Assembly: GCF_022458985.1 (NCBI RefSeq)
Contig: NC_061773.1
Location: 4,222,001-4,286,000 of the forward strand
DNA from: Mugil cephalus
Taxonomy: Eukaryota; Chordata; Actinopteri; Mugiliformes; Mugilidae
Direction of reading: 5' to 3'
Length of the DNA stretch: 64,000 nucleotides
Made by a program: the position numbers and the translations under genes. Numbering within the stretch: position 1 is the first letter of the stretch; each line of letters begins with the position of its first letter. The notes beneath the pieces were generated by a model, which was given only the letters and a program-made list of their open reading frames with translations, ran no database searches and had not been told where the DNA came from. Below are positions 50,993 to 61,455 of the stretch, in pieces.

Positions 50993-53518
50993 TCATGATG
51001 CTCCTCTGATAATGACCATCACCATGTAGTCGTCCTCTGATTTGACAAAGGCTTTGGCGGAGGGATCCACGAACTGCTGGGAGAATTCGCACGGTGGGAA
51101 AGCGTGAAGGACTCCCCCGTGGTCCTTGTCGCGGCTGCCCCCGACGGGGAGGCTGATGATGCCGGCCGCCTCCTTCTGCTTCAGGTAGGAGACCAGGTTC
51201 TTCAGAGGCCTCTCGGTGGAGTTGCCGCCGTCCTGGGCTCCGCTGTCCTCCAGCTTCCCGGGCATGGCGAGGAGGATGGAGTACCCGCTGGAGCCGGCGG
51301 CCTTGATGCGGCGGGAGACCTCGTCCAGCTTCGGCTGGTCCAGACGCAGGCGCTGGCTGATCTTCAGCTGGGGCACCTTCCCTCCCGTGGAGCCCCTCAC
51401 CAGCAGGCTGGTCGCCACCCTCATGTCCCCTTCCAGCAGGTGCAGTGAGGTGGGAAAGCTGCTGTTCTTGAGCAGGAGGACCCCCTGCCAGACCTGACTC
51501 AGCTTCTCTCCGTCCGCGGCCGAGTTGGACTGCTGGCCGGGCTTGGAGGGGGCGGCGTTAGAGGAGGGACGGTCCTCTTTCTTTGCTGGGCTCTTAGACG
51601 AGTCTCTGGCCTTTTGTTTGCGGCCCTTCTCTGAGCCCGGCTCAGATGGGCTGAGAGTTCTTCTCCTCTTTTCTGCAAACCCAGGGTCCCGGTTGTTCTG
51701 TCGCTCCCTGACAGGGGAGGTTCTGCCGGAGCGGGGAAGACGCTCCGGGTCGCTGTAGCGTCCACCGTCTCGGCTGCTGCCTCCGGGGCTGCGCTCCAGA
51801 GAGCTGGCGTGGCGCCGCACAAAGTCGCTGTCGTCGGGCGAGCGCTCCTGCCGCCAGCCGTCGTCTAAATGTCTCCTTTTGCGGCCTGCGTCTCTGCCTT
51901 GCAGCTCCCGCTCGCGCTCTATCGGCCAGCTCTCGTGGGGACGCCTCTCCAGACGTTCTATGGGATCAAAGCCTGCCCCTCGCATCCTGTCGTGTACACC
52001 CAGGCCGGGCCATTCGGCGTTGGAGTAGAGTTCCCGGTCTCTGAAGCGAGCTGGAAGAGGAGGGGACCGGTCCCTCAGTCTCACCGGATCAGTGAGGCGG
52101 TGGGCGAAGGGCTCTGGGACCAGGTCATAGTGCGGCAGGGGAAGGGGGAGCTGCACGTACTGCTGCTGCTGGTAGCGATGCTCCGTGTCTGCGAAGTCCA
52201 CCCTGAGTCTCCTGTCTGGACCGCCGAGAGGGAAACCTCTCATATGAGTACAAGCAGCCTGAGCAGCGTCCAGGCTTTCATACTGGATGTAAGCCCACGC
52301 CTCACCTTTCCTGTAGTCTATAGTCCTGATGGTGCCAAAGCGGTCGAACTCTTTGGCCAGCGCGGCGAGGGGAACCCAGGGTCCAAGCCCCCCCACCCAC
52401 AGCCTGGTCGTGGGCGTGGGCTTACCGTATCCGATTTTAATGGGGCTGTGGCCCACCACTTTCCCCGACATGGCCACTTTGGCACGGTGGGCCATGTCAA
52501 GGTTCTCAAACTTGATGAAGCCGTAGGTGTTGGTCTGGCCTCTCGCCGCTCGCTTTATGGCCACCTCTGTAATCACTCCGAACCTGTCGAAGGCCCTCCT
52601 GAGGTCACTCTCCGTCACAGCAACGTCCAGATTCCCCAAAAACAACGTCCTGTTTGCCCTCTGGTCGTCCTCGGGGGCGAGCAGGTCCTCGTCGCGCACA
52701 ACAGCACAGTCCGGGACGAACGGAGGTCTATTTCTGGGTTCGTACAATGAAAAGTCTCTGTCTCTGTCCAGGTCTCTGAGGTGAGGTGGTGGGGGAGGAT
52801 GGGGGAGACGGCCCAGAGCCAGCTGCTGGAGCCTGTAGTCCCTGTACCCCATACTGGTGGGGGAGAGAGGCCTCTGAGAGTGAGGATGTCTATGTCCTGG
52901 GGGGAAACCAGTGACAGGGGAGCGGCTTCTACGTTTGCTTAGGTAGACGGTCTCTATCTTCAGAGGCCGGTCGTATAGCACCAGTTTGCCGCGGGCGTGT
53001 TTGGCCGCCCGAGCGTCATCGGGCCTCCGGAAGTTCACAAACGCCACCCTCTCGTCGTTTTCTCTGCTAATTTTGACGCTCACGTCCCCAAACTTCTTAA
53101 ACTCGTGAAACAGCCCGTCCTCTATTTCCTCGTCGTTCAGCTGGGAGCCGAGTCCGCTTATTTTCAGAGTCTTGTACTCACTCTCGGGGTTTGGCGGAGG
53201 CCGCAGGTCGCTCCGTGAGCCGGTCCTGGACGCTTCCGCGGCGATGTCAGCGCCACCGTGCGGTTTGCTCCCGGAAACTACTCCGTAGTCGTAGCCGCTG
53301 CCAGCCCGGCTGGATGAAAAATGTCCGTCCGAGTCCCTCATGTCTCTTTTGTCGCCGTGTAAGCTCCTCCTGGACTGCGAAGAGCCGTTTCCCGCGTTGC
53401 TGCCGACAGTCAGCAGAGCTCCGGTCTTCTTGCTGCTCGGGTAGCTTCCTCCTCGGTCTCTGCTCTCATCTGGCGCCCGCGAGCGTTTCTTTACCGGCGA
53501 TCGCTCTTTACCTTTCAT
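50993..53518 (-). CDS. rbm15: RNA-binding motif protein 15 (Spen family)
   Basis: A nuclear adaptor that recruits the m6A methyltransferase complex and participates in RNA export and splicing; in mammals it acts in X inactivation and haematopoiesis. The 841-residue frame starts MKGKERSPVKKRSR (ATG at 53,518), the conserved RBM15 start; an in-frame ATG 11 codons upstream is not conserved. RRM1 at about 116-193 (KTLKISGLG), RRM2 at 290-366 (NRTLFLGNLDV), RRM3 at 371-445 (TRLWVGGLGPW), a basic RS/RD-rich linker, and a C-terminal SPOC domain at about 672-839 (WQGVLLLKNSSFP, then LVSYLKQKEAAGIISLPVGG and LHAFPPCEFSQQF). It ends IIRGAS. Human RBM15 is about 970 residues, so the fish protein has shorter linkers. 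One exon. The opposite strand carries long overlapping frames because the gene is GC-rich; they are not genes. Confidence 0.96.
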   Translation of the reverse strand: MKGKERSPVKKRSRAPDESRDRGGSYPSSKKTGALLTVGSNAGNGSSQSRRSLHGDKRDMRDSDGHFSSSRAGSGYDYGVVSGSKPHGGADIAAEASRTGSRSDLRPPPNPESEYKTLKISGLGSQLNDEEIEDGLFHEFKKFGDVSVKISRENDERVAFVNFRRPDDARAAKHARGKLVLYDRPLKIETVYLSKRRSRSPVTGFPPGHRHPHSQRPLSPTSMGYRDYRLQQLALGRLPHPPPPPHLRDLDRDRDFSLYEPRNRPPFVPDCAVVRDEDLLAPEDDQRANRTLFLGNLDVAVTESDLRRAFDRFGVITEVAIKRAARGQTNTYGFIKFENLDMAHRAKVAMSGKVVGHSPIKIGYGKPTPTTRLWVGGLGPWVPLAALAKEFDRFGTIRTIDYRKGEAWAYIQYESLDAAQAACTHMRGFPLGGPDRRLRVDFADTEHRYQQQQYVQLPLPLPHYDLVPEPFAHRLTDPVRLRDRSPPLPARFRDRELYSNAEWPGLGVHDRMRGAGFDPIERLERRPHESWPIERERELQGRDAGRKRRHLDDGWRQERSPDDSDFVRRHASSLERSPGGSSRDGGRYSDPERLPRSGRTSPVRERQNNRDPGFAEKRRRTLSPSEPGSEKGRKQKARDSSKSPAKKEDRPSSNAAPSKPGQQSNSAADGEKLSQVWQGVLLLKNSSFPTSLHLLEGDMRVATSLLVRGSTGGKVPQLKISQRLRLDQPKLDEVSRRIKAAGSSGYSILLAMPGKLEDSGAQDGGNSTERPLKNLVSYLKQKEAAGIISLPVGGSRDKDHGGVLHAFPPCEFSQQFVDPSAKAFVKSEDDYMVMVIIRGAS

Positions 53519-53700
53519 TTCCGAAAGCAGATATTTGCAGCTCACACACACTAATCTACTTAAAATGTACTCTGCCCGACTGAAATCGACCTAAACTACC
53601 TGAACTTAAAGCAGATCCAACTGTACTCTCAGGCGAGCGACGTAAACGCCATGTTGGATTACTTCAACTACTGTGTACAGTACAGGAAGTCCCGCCCCGG
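53519..53700 (-). promoter_or_regulatory. rbm15: rbm15 5' UTR and proximal promoter
   Basis: Lies upstream of the rbm15 ATG on the minus strand. The far side (53,690-53,740) is GC-rich with CCGCCCCGGCGCC and an inverted CCAAT-like GGTTGGCTGAG, fitting a TATA-less ubiquitous promoter. The exact start site cannot be seen. Confidence 0.5.
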
Positions 53701-53759
53701 CGCCTCTGGAGGAAGCTGGTTGGCTGAGCGCTGTGTCACTCATATAAAGAGGAAGCCAA

Positions 53760-56700
53760 CTCGCCTATTATAAACAAGGGTGCGGCTCTCGTATAGGGGT
53801 CAAAGTACGCTCTGTGCACTGCAGAAATTGATTTCAAAATTAGATTGTGACACGTTAGAAAGAGGAAGAGACGCAGATGCATCGAAAATGGCAGTGTAAT
53901 CGTTGCATGGAATGAGTATCATAAATAAAAATAGAGCATGATTTTGATTGCGCTCAGATTCATCACAGCAGAGCCGGAAGGACATAAACTGATGTAGTGA
54001 AGTGTTTGCACAGGAAGTCCCAATAGTGCCCTTGAAGTAAGGACACTGACAGCGTATTGAGCAAATCATGGCAGGAAAACATGTCTTCCTCTACCGTGGG
54101 GGGAAGGGCGGAATGTTACAATATATTGTGCAAGGATCAAACACTCATTTGTGCAACGCTGCATATAATACAGGAGCAACAGGTCAGTGCATAGTCTATG
54201 AAAAGCTGTGCAGGAGTAATACAAGATTACTGTAGCAATGTGGTTTGCACTGTGAGCTGCACAATAAGATGAGAGACAGAAATTATATTAAAACAATTAT
54301 TATTAGAAATAGTATTGGCTTTTTTTTTCCTTTAGAGCTGGACTTACTCACTTTTCATAAGCGCACATTGACCTGAACTTTTCCAGGGGAAAGTCTCCCT
54401 GCAGAAATACTGCTAGTATGCACAGATTCTCACCAGGGAAAGTTTACATCTTCTCTGTAAATACTTAATGTCCAGCAATTATCCACAAACTTCACCAGTC
54501 AGCAGGTACTGTGAATTAGAAAGGCACAGTGTCAATATAGTGTAGCTTTATAACTGATGGAAAGATCCATTTATGTTTGCATTTTCCAGCTCCAGTGTAA
54601 TCCTGCTAGTCTGCTAGAGACCAAATAATATTATTACAGATTTTACCACTGGGGGGCAGAGACGTTTTTTTTAGCTACCACCACAGCAGCAGCACATCAA
54701 CACTGAAACATAAAAGGTGAAGCACAAAACGTCACAATAAAGGGATAGTTTAGAGTTCTTTGGCGATGGATTGTATGAGTTATGAGTCACTCATGTTCAG
54801 TCACTCGTGAGTGCATTGCAACAGGTGATCAACTTTGCAAAGACAGAGAGGAAACATTTACAAGGTTAGAATTTCCTTTCAGTTTATCCACAACGTCGTT
54901 TCAAGAACAAGTACTATCACCTCCTTCCTGAGGTGCCCCTTTTTCTTCATCCACACACAATACCATAGTGCTATTTACCAAAAAGTGTCTGTTTACTTAT
55001 TATTATTGGTTATACACGGAAATAAAATGCTGAGGCATGTATGTAGGGCACTCCCACGCAGAGGATTACAGACTGTGTGGCAGCAGGTGGAGAGGTGGTC
55101 GTCGAGTTATTAAATGGAGTGCCAGCTCCAAAACTTCTTCCTCTTTATGTTCATGCAGTTCTATGGTATATGCACAACCACGCACACGCAAATGTCTGCT
55201 GACAGCATGTTTTCGCATATATCCTTACGTTTGTTGAGATTCTTAACAACTAATGAGAATATCTTTAACACTTCTATATTTACATCTTCCTTTAAACGTA
55301 GTCATATTTAAAAAATTTTAATCTGCATCGGACTGTGTTATTTACTGCAGTGCCCTTGTTGCAACAACGACACTTAACAAACAAAATTGTGTGTGCTTTG
55401 TTGTGGAGTTATTTTAAAAGGATTATGTTCTCTGAAAAAAAAAAAAAAATGGGGACAGGAGCTTTGCCCTCAACGCAGAGAGCTGGAGTGGCCCCTCTTT
55501 GCGAGACCATCTGGTGAAGTCCTTCTATAGACAGTCACATGGTCATGGTTACAGGCCTAGCAAGGTAATCTGCCGCCCAGCATTAGAATGGCTTTAGGTG
55601 TGTCTATAAAGGTAGTATGCCAGGGAAGCTTGTCCCCGCTTTAAACCTCTCTCTAATGTCAGTGTCAGTTGTTTGTCTTAGATGGATAACTGAATGGTGA
55701 CACCATACAAAAGTCAGAGTCAGTGATGTCCCCGTTGTCCAGCTGGAAACAACCTACGTACTAGAGCTATCAATAGCTTTTAAATGTGACATGTGTTTGG
55801 TGAGTATTTATGTGTCACTGATGTGATCATACAGCAGCAGATCAAAGTTTCACCTGGTAATGACCACCAAAAGCTGAATGCCGTATGAAGGTTTTCCTCA
55901 ATGAGCTGTCAAAAGGGAAATCTTCATAGGATTACTGAGGGAAAAAATGCTTTTAATGACTTTCTATTTTTGTGTGTCGCATTAAGGTGAACAGCGTGGC
56001 CTGACCCACTGCACCCTGGCTTTCACATGGAACAGAATCTGGGTAGCACATTCTCTCTTGCATTGCTGTCATCGACTAACTGGACAACCAGTAGCCTCTA
56101 ACCCGTGTAACCCGAGCCAGCGCGCAGTACTGATGCATTACCTATCATGTTAGTGGGAAACTGATCTCCAACCTGAGAGCCACCAGCGCCAATTAATCAT
56201 CCTCAGATGAAATGTAATAATCTGTCAAGTATTTCGTGTTATCGCTGATGGGTTTACAGTGATTTAATAACAACACTAGGACAAACTCCTCGTACGACAG
56301 GTTTTGATTAAAACCCGTGTAAATAAAAAGAGCAGCAGTGTCTGTCAGAGCCCAGCATGACCCACTTTCTCTACTGTCTGAACACCTGCACGTCCCTGCG
56401 CACTGATGCACTCTGTGAAAGCAGTAGTTGGCCAAATACTATGAGGATGCCCCGATGGATGATGTGGAAATCCAGGAGCATTGTGTGTTTTCACACCTAG
56501 GTAATTAGAGATATTCATGAATTATGATTTGCACAAAAAACCCCAACTGTTCATGTCAATTATTGATATTAGCGTTGTTGCACTAGTTTTGTGCAAAGTG
56601 TATGAAGCAGTGTTGTGTGATTTAGCTAACTGTCTTGGCTAAACAATAATCAGACCATTGATCACTGAGGGGAAACTGTAGCATGTTGCTTGACAAGTGC

Positions 56701-57480
56701 AGACATCAGTAATGCACAACCATACACAACGGTCCATTTAGCCTCCAGTTCAAATGACAGTGCAGATGCAGTTACGTTTGTTAAACGGCTTGTGCAAAGA
56801 ATAATGGGCCGGATGAAACGATACCATATAGAGCCCAGTGGAGAGTGAAGCTTTTTTTAGTAGCTGAGAGTGACCCAGACGGTGCACACCAGGAAGGGGA
56901 GGAACAGAAGGGAGGGAGGGGGAAGAAAGCAAAGGGGAGGGAGGAATATTAATGAGACTGGAGTAAGGGAAAAGTACTGGGCGGATGCAGTGGTGCAGAT
57001 GCACAATGCATGAGAGCGCGTGAGTGGGTGTTGGGGAGCAGAGAAGAGGGGAAAACAGCGGGGAGACAATGTGAAGTTGGAGGCGACTGAAGGTGAACAG
57101 CAGAGAGGAGCTGGGAGAGGGTGCTGACGTCAAACACAGAGGAGGGAGGAGAGATACGGCAAAACCCAGAGAGGATGAAGGATGAAAAGATCTCAGGGGG
57201 AGATTCTTGAAGACTAGATGCAGGACAGTGCAGAACAAATTAAGAAAGAGAAAAGAAAAGTCTGAAAAAAAAAACTGTGTGATCAGACAAGAAATTCTGT
57301 CACTCAGGCTTTGCTGCTGATTAGTTCATGTCAGCAGTGCAGATGGATGGAGAAGTCAGACGGAAATATTCGTGGTCCCCAGATGACGAGGGCTGCTGAC
57401 TTTGGTGATCGGTTGTGTCATCAAGTCTAAAGAGTTTGTTCATAAATAAAACTAAACCTTCACTACCAACACAAATCTCC
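53760..57480. other. Intergenic sequence, no gene seen
   Basis: Mostly AT-rich DNA. A purine-rich stretch (AGGGGAGGGAGG type) spans about 56,890-57,190; it is simple-sequence-like and gives a spurious long frame on the minus strand. No exon supported. Confidence 0.45.
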
Positions 57481-57488
57481 TCTAGTGC

Positions 57489-57565
57489 TACTTAGCAAAT
57501 GTTAGCATGCTAATATGCTAAACAGGCGTGGTGAACTCAGGCAGCACTAGCATGCTGACATTATG
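57489..57565 (+). repeat. Teleost 'TTAGCATGCTAA' repeat
   Basis: AGCAAATGTTAGCATGCTAATATGCTAAAC, then GTGGTGAACTCAG and AGCATGCTGACATTATG: a small block of the widespread fish GTTAGCATGCTAAC repeat. Confidence 0.65.
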
Positions 57566-57599
57566 TTGGCTGTATCGTGTCAAGAATCAAAAACAAGCC

Positions 57600-59280
57600 C
57601 AGCTGCAAACTCCTATAAACCCCCTAAAGTTACTCGTGCTACAGCGTGAGGAGAAATGAAGGCAGAACAAAGCTGCAGCCCTTTTAACCCAGATGGGACG
57701 GCTGGTTCATTTGCTAACCAGAGAGGGCAGCAGCTCCATCGTGTCATCAGTCCCACAGGCCTGCAAGGCTGCTGACGCAGGCTGAATAAAACCAAGGAAA
57801 ATCATCTGTGTCTGTTACTGAGTTGTACACTGCTGTCCAATTAGCAGACGCCCTGTGGCTCCTAGTGCTGCGCTGATTAGGTCAAGGGTACTTCAGCATT
57901 ATTTTAGCAGGAGACAGGTTTATTTCACAGTAATGTGCCATTGCATCTAAGTCACATTTTGCCATTGTCCATCTTCAGGTAAGAGAAGTTATTATGACCT
58001 ATGAGACACAGTGAGAAAATAATATAAAATTAAGAGTGAGGCGAGAAGCGAAGTCCACTTTCATAACTTTCTAAAACTAGAGAAAAATGGAGTTAGAGAG
58101 AACGCAGAGGAGGAGGTGTTAGTGTCTTTCAGATACTCAGAAGATTTATAATTGGGATTATAAATTTCCTCGGATAGAACTTCAGAGGCCTCAGCTCTGC
58201 AATGAACCAAAGTAATTTATTATGGCAGGAACGCAGGAAGGAGAACGCAGAGATGAGACAAAGTCTGTCATATGATCCTGATGTTGCTGTGGCAACCGCT
58301 CCCAGTAGTCGGCACGGAGAAGGTGTGTCAAAAACGTCACCGAGCACCAAGCTGCAGAAACAGGAGAAATGTATCATCTTTTTGACTGAACTTAAAACAG
58401 TCTGGGTTGCGGAAACACAAGCAAAGAAATCAGATAAAAAGGCTGTGTTCTGCTTTTGAAGTCAGTCTAAGCTGTATAAATGTGCTACTTCATTTACTCC
58501 TCTCTGATATGCATCACATAATACAGGATATATTTCACACCACTGAATACATCTGATAGTGATGATGCAGACGAGCATCAGAAGCATAAAAGCGACGAAA
58601 CACATCTTATTAAGATGTTGCAGGTTGCGGAGCCAAGGAGGCAGAGACAAAATCAATCCACAAGGGTTGGGTGAAAAATGGCCCCTCGATGCTATCGTCC
58701 TCCTCTATCTCGGTGGCATTAAAGAATATTCCAGTGGATGGGGTGTGATTTATGGTCCCCCGGGGGACAGTGTCTCATGTCTCGATAGAAAAATGGCCCC
58801 CCAGTTCAGATGCAGAGACTTTATTAAGGAAATGTAGCCGTTTGTCAGAGATTATCTGAGTGACGTTCAAGATCACAGATGTCCTGTATGAAGAAGATTT
58901 TTGGGCCGAAAAGGACATTTTACTGACTTTTTTTTAACAGTGTAATTCTATGACTAAGAATCATAAGATGGTTAAAACAACACACCACTTCAAAACACTC
59001 ATTTGTACACTCTCAGTATTACTCATCTAATGCTTCTTTGTTGAGCTGACTCAAAACTGTTTTCTCATTGGCTAATCAGGCCTTTGTTAAAACATTGTTT
59101 AAGTGCCCCTGTCTTCATAGAAATCGTTACTGGATGCTGAAATAGTTTTCTCTGTTCAAACTTTTCAAGTCCATTTGTGGTTGAGCTGACAGAATCAGCT
59201 GTTCGATAAAGCCATATCCCTTTACATCCAATAAAAACCTCTACATGTCATAGGAATTCTGATGTCCAGAAAGGAGGAAG
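57600..59280. other. Intergenic sequence, no gene seen
   Basis: No supported coding exon, RNA gene or named repeat. Confidence 0.45.
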
Positions 59281-59286
59281 TTAGTG

Positions 59287-59380
59287 ATGTGGTGGTTAGC
59301 ACTGATGCCTCACAGCAAGAAGGTTCTGGGTTTGATTTCCTCCACTGACTGGGACCTTCCTGTGTGGAGTTTGTCTGTCC
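59287..59380 (+). repeat. Teleost SINE-like interspersed repeat, copy 2
   Basis: GTGGTGGTTAGCACTGATGC, CTCACAGCAAGAAGGTTCTG and GGTTTGATTTCC, then GGGACCTTCCTGTGTGGAG. It has an A-box-like TGGTTAGCACTG and a B-box-like GGTTCTGGGTTTGATT. Same family as 1,434-1,664 but opposite orientation; truncated at the 3' side. Confidence 0.8.
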
Positions 59381-61070
59381 TTGTTTTGTTTAGTTTTGTT
59401 TTTCTTTTAATTATTACCAGGATATATTATTCATACATGCTTTACAGAGCAATGAAAATAATTCACACAGTCACTACACTTGATTTAGATGCTGCTTGAA
59501 CCTATAAGTCCCTTGAGGTATATGTCATATGTTCTGTAGTATTCTTGTCTTCTTTCAGGGCCTGAAAGGACACTGCACACACTGGTGAACTCCAGTAGAT
59601 AAGACACATAAAACAGATCTACACTGTGTATTCTTGACTCATTTGCCACTCTGGGTTCTTGGTGTTTCCTCTGTGCTTGTGAGCCCATCTTCACATGTTG
59701 GATTAAACGCACAGAACAAGCAGAGTGCTCTGATTACTTATTATTCAACAGAAAGTTCCACAACAGCTGTGGTAACAATGACATAGAAGGTTCCTTAAAC
59801 TTAAAAAGTGTCGACTTTAACTTATATTACTTAGTTTTTTTAAGTTCTAACTGCATCCTGCACCCACAGTGGAGTGAAGGAGCACCTCCGCATGTCCTTT
59901 ACCCCCTCAGACTCTTTAACGTCAGTGTTTCTCAACACTGCTGCTGAGCTTCTTTTTTTGGACACATAAAGAATATAATGCACGATTGAATGCATGAAAT
60001 GATATCCTCATATCATTTGTTTTTTAATTCATGATATTCATGAATGTCTGTTTATATTCATCTTATCTTTTTTAAAACCAAAACCAGTGTTTTTTGTGTA
60101 GAGGTCTAAAAAATCTTTAAATACAGCACTGTCGCATCATGAAACACATTTTAACACCGATGAGTGAAGATTTTGTTAAAACATTTTGTTATTTAATTGG
60201 GAGATCTTGTTTGTCTGTTTTTAACTTCCTGAAAATTCCTGTTTCCCTCAAAACGCAGACAAAGGCTGATTAATCAGGAGATGGAGTGTTCTTAAAGAAA
60301 TGCGTAACTCTTTGAATGACTTACAATTTGATTAAAGTCGAAGGAGCTCATTGGTTTACATTTTGGGGGAATTCAGACAAATGACTGCTGAAGACAACTG
60401 GCTGCAGGTCCAAGATGATGACTTCTACACATTAAAGTGTCTACACGTTAAGTGTGTAAATATAGCGGGTGCTGGTGTAATTGTTTGTGTTTCAGAGGAT
60501 ACCTAGAAGGAGACGCTTGCCCAAATCTCAGAGCAACGCTGGTTCTAACCCAGTAGTACAGCTCTTCTACAAGCCACATGCAATCTAAATATGCACTTTT
60601 GGGTTGAGAAGCAAATAGAACCACTGATTGGTGAAAATCAGTCCATCCATGGTGAGACATCTCACTCTTATCTAATCAAAACAGTAAGTCTTAAAGGTAC
60701 ATGTCACATTGTGGACAATTACACTATGCATGCTATTTTATAAAACTCCTTCTGAACGCTGGAAGGTCGTTATTCAAACATTTATCTAATTCATCTAATT
60801 CAAAGATGGAGGATGCTGCTCCACATCTATTGCTTGGTGATGGACAGGTTAACCTCCAGACTAACAAAAACTGTACAGAGATCTTGAGATAGATTGAAAG
60901 GACTGTGTCCCTTTCCTTTAACATCAACAACTCATTCTTTCCCCTCTCATATTGCCTTGACAAAAAAGACTAAACCTATCCCCCCGGGACACAGTTGAAA
61001 TAATTTATCAGTTGAGAAGCGACTGACGAAATCTGCGTCAGACCACCACTTCCTCAGGTAGGAGTGGATA
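59381..61070. other. Intergenic sequence, no gene seen
   Basis: AT-rich DNA without supported exons. Confidence 0.45.
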
Positions 61071-61109
61071 ACCTTGACAAATCAGCGCACAGTTTTGGCT
61101 CCTCTTTTT

Positions 61110-61455
61110 TCCCCCCTCCCAGCATCCTCCTCCCGGTGCAGCGATGCCGTGAAGGGTTCGAGTCTCAAACAACAAGAAAAAGAGTGGCGACGACCATTTA
61201 TCATTGTTGATAACGAGTATGTGCGTCACGGTGCGCACCGGACTCCCCACCCTGCATGTCAATTGTGGGCAGCGCAGCATGTGATGCTCCGTCCACCCCC
61301 ACCCCCCCAGCGTCCGTCCCGTGAGCGCTCAGTCTGTAGCACAACGATACACAAGTGCTGCTCGGCGGATGCGTTCATGCCTCTCTCCAGACATCCTCTG
61401 ACAGCTGCGCGCACATTAAATCCTGGATATTGTTGACCGCTGCAAAAGACTCACG
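61110..61455 (+). other. Possible 5' untranslated exon and promoter
   Basis: A GC- and CpG-enriched segment (CCTCCTCCCGGTGCAGCGATGC, then CCCCCCCAGCGTCCGTCCCG and TGCGCGCACA) leads to a possible splice donor, CTCACG|GTGAGAAA, at 61,455. All frames are closed before the donor, so it would be non-coding. It could be the leader exon of a gene continuing past the right edge, but the donor is not strong and no product is identifiable. Confidence 0.3.

Noticed and set aside
51869-52750. A 293-codon open frame on the plus strand opposite rbm15
   Set aside because: It lies fully antisense to the conserved RRM-coding part of rbm15 and arises from GC-rich codon bias; it has no recognisable domain.
56750-57238. 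A 162-codon frame on the minus strand
   Set aside because: It is proline/serine/leucine-rich because the plus strand is a purine-rich low-complexity tract; no motifs and no splice context.
61155-61175. GGTTCGAGTC, resembling a tRNA B box
   Set aside because: The flanking bases do not form a T-arm stem, and no D-arm, anticodon arm or acceptor stem can be folded upstream.
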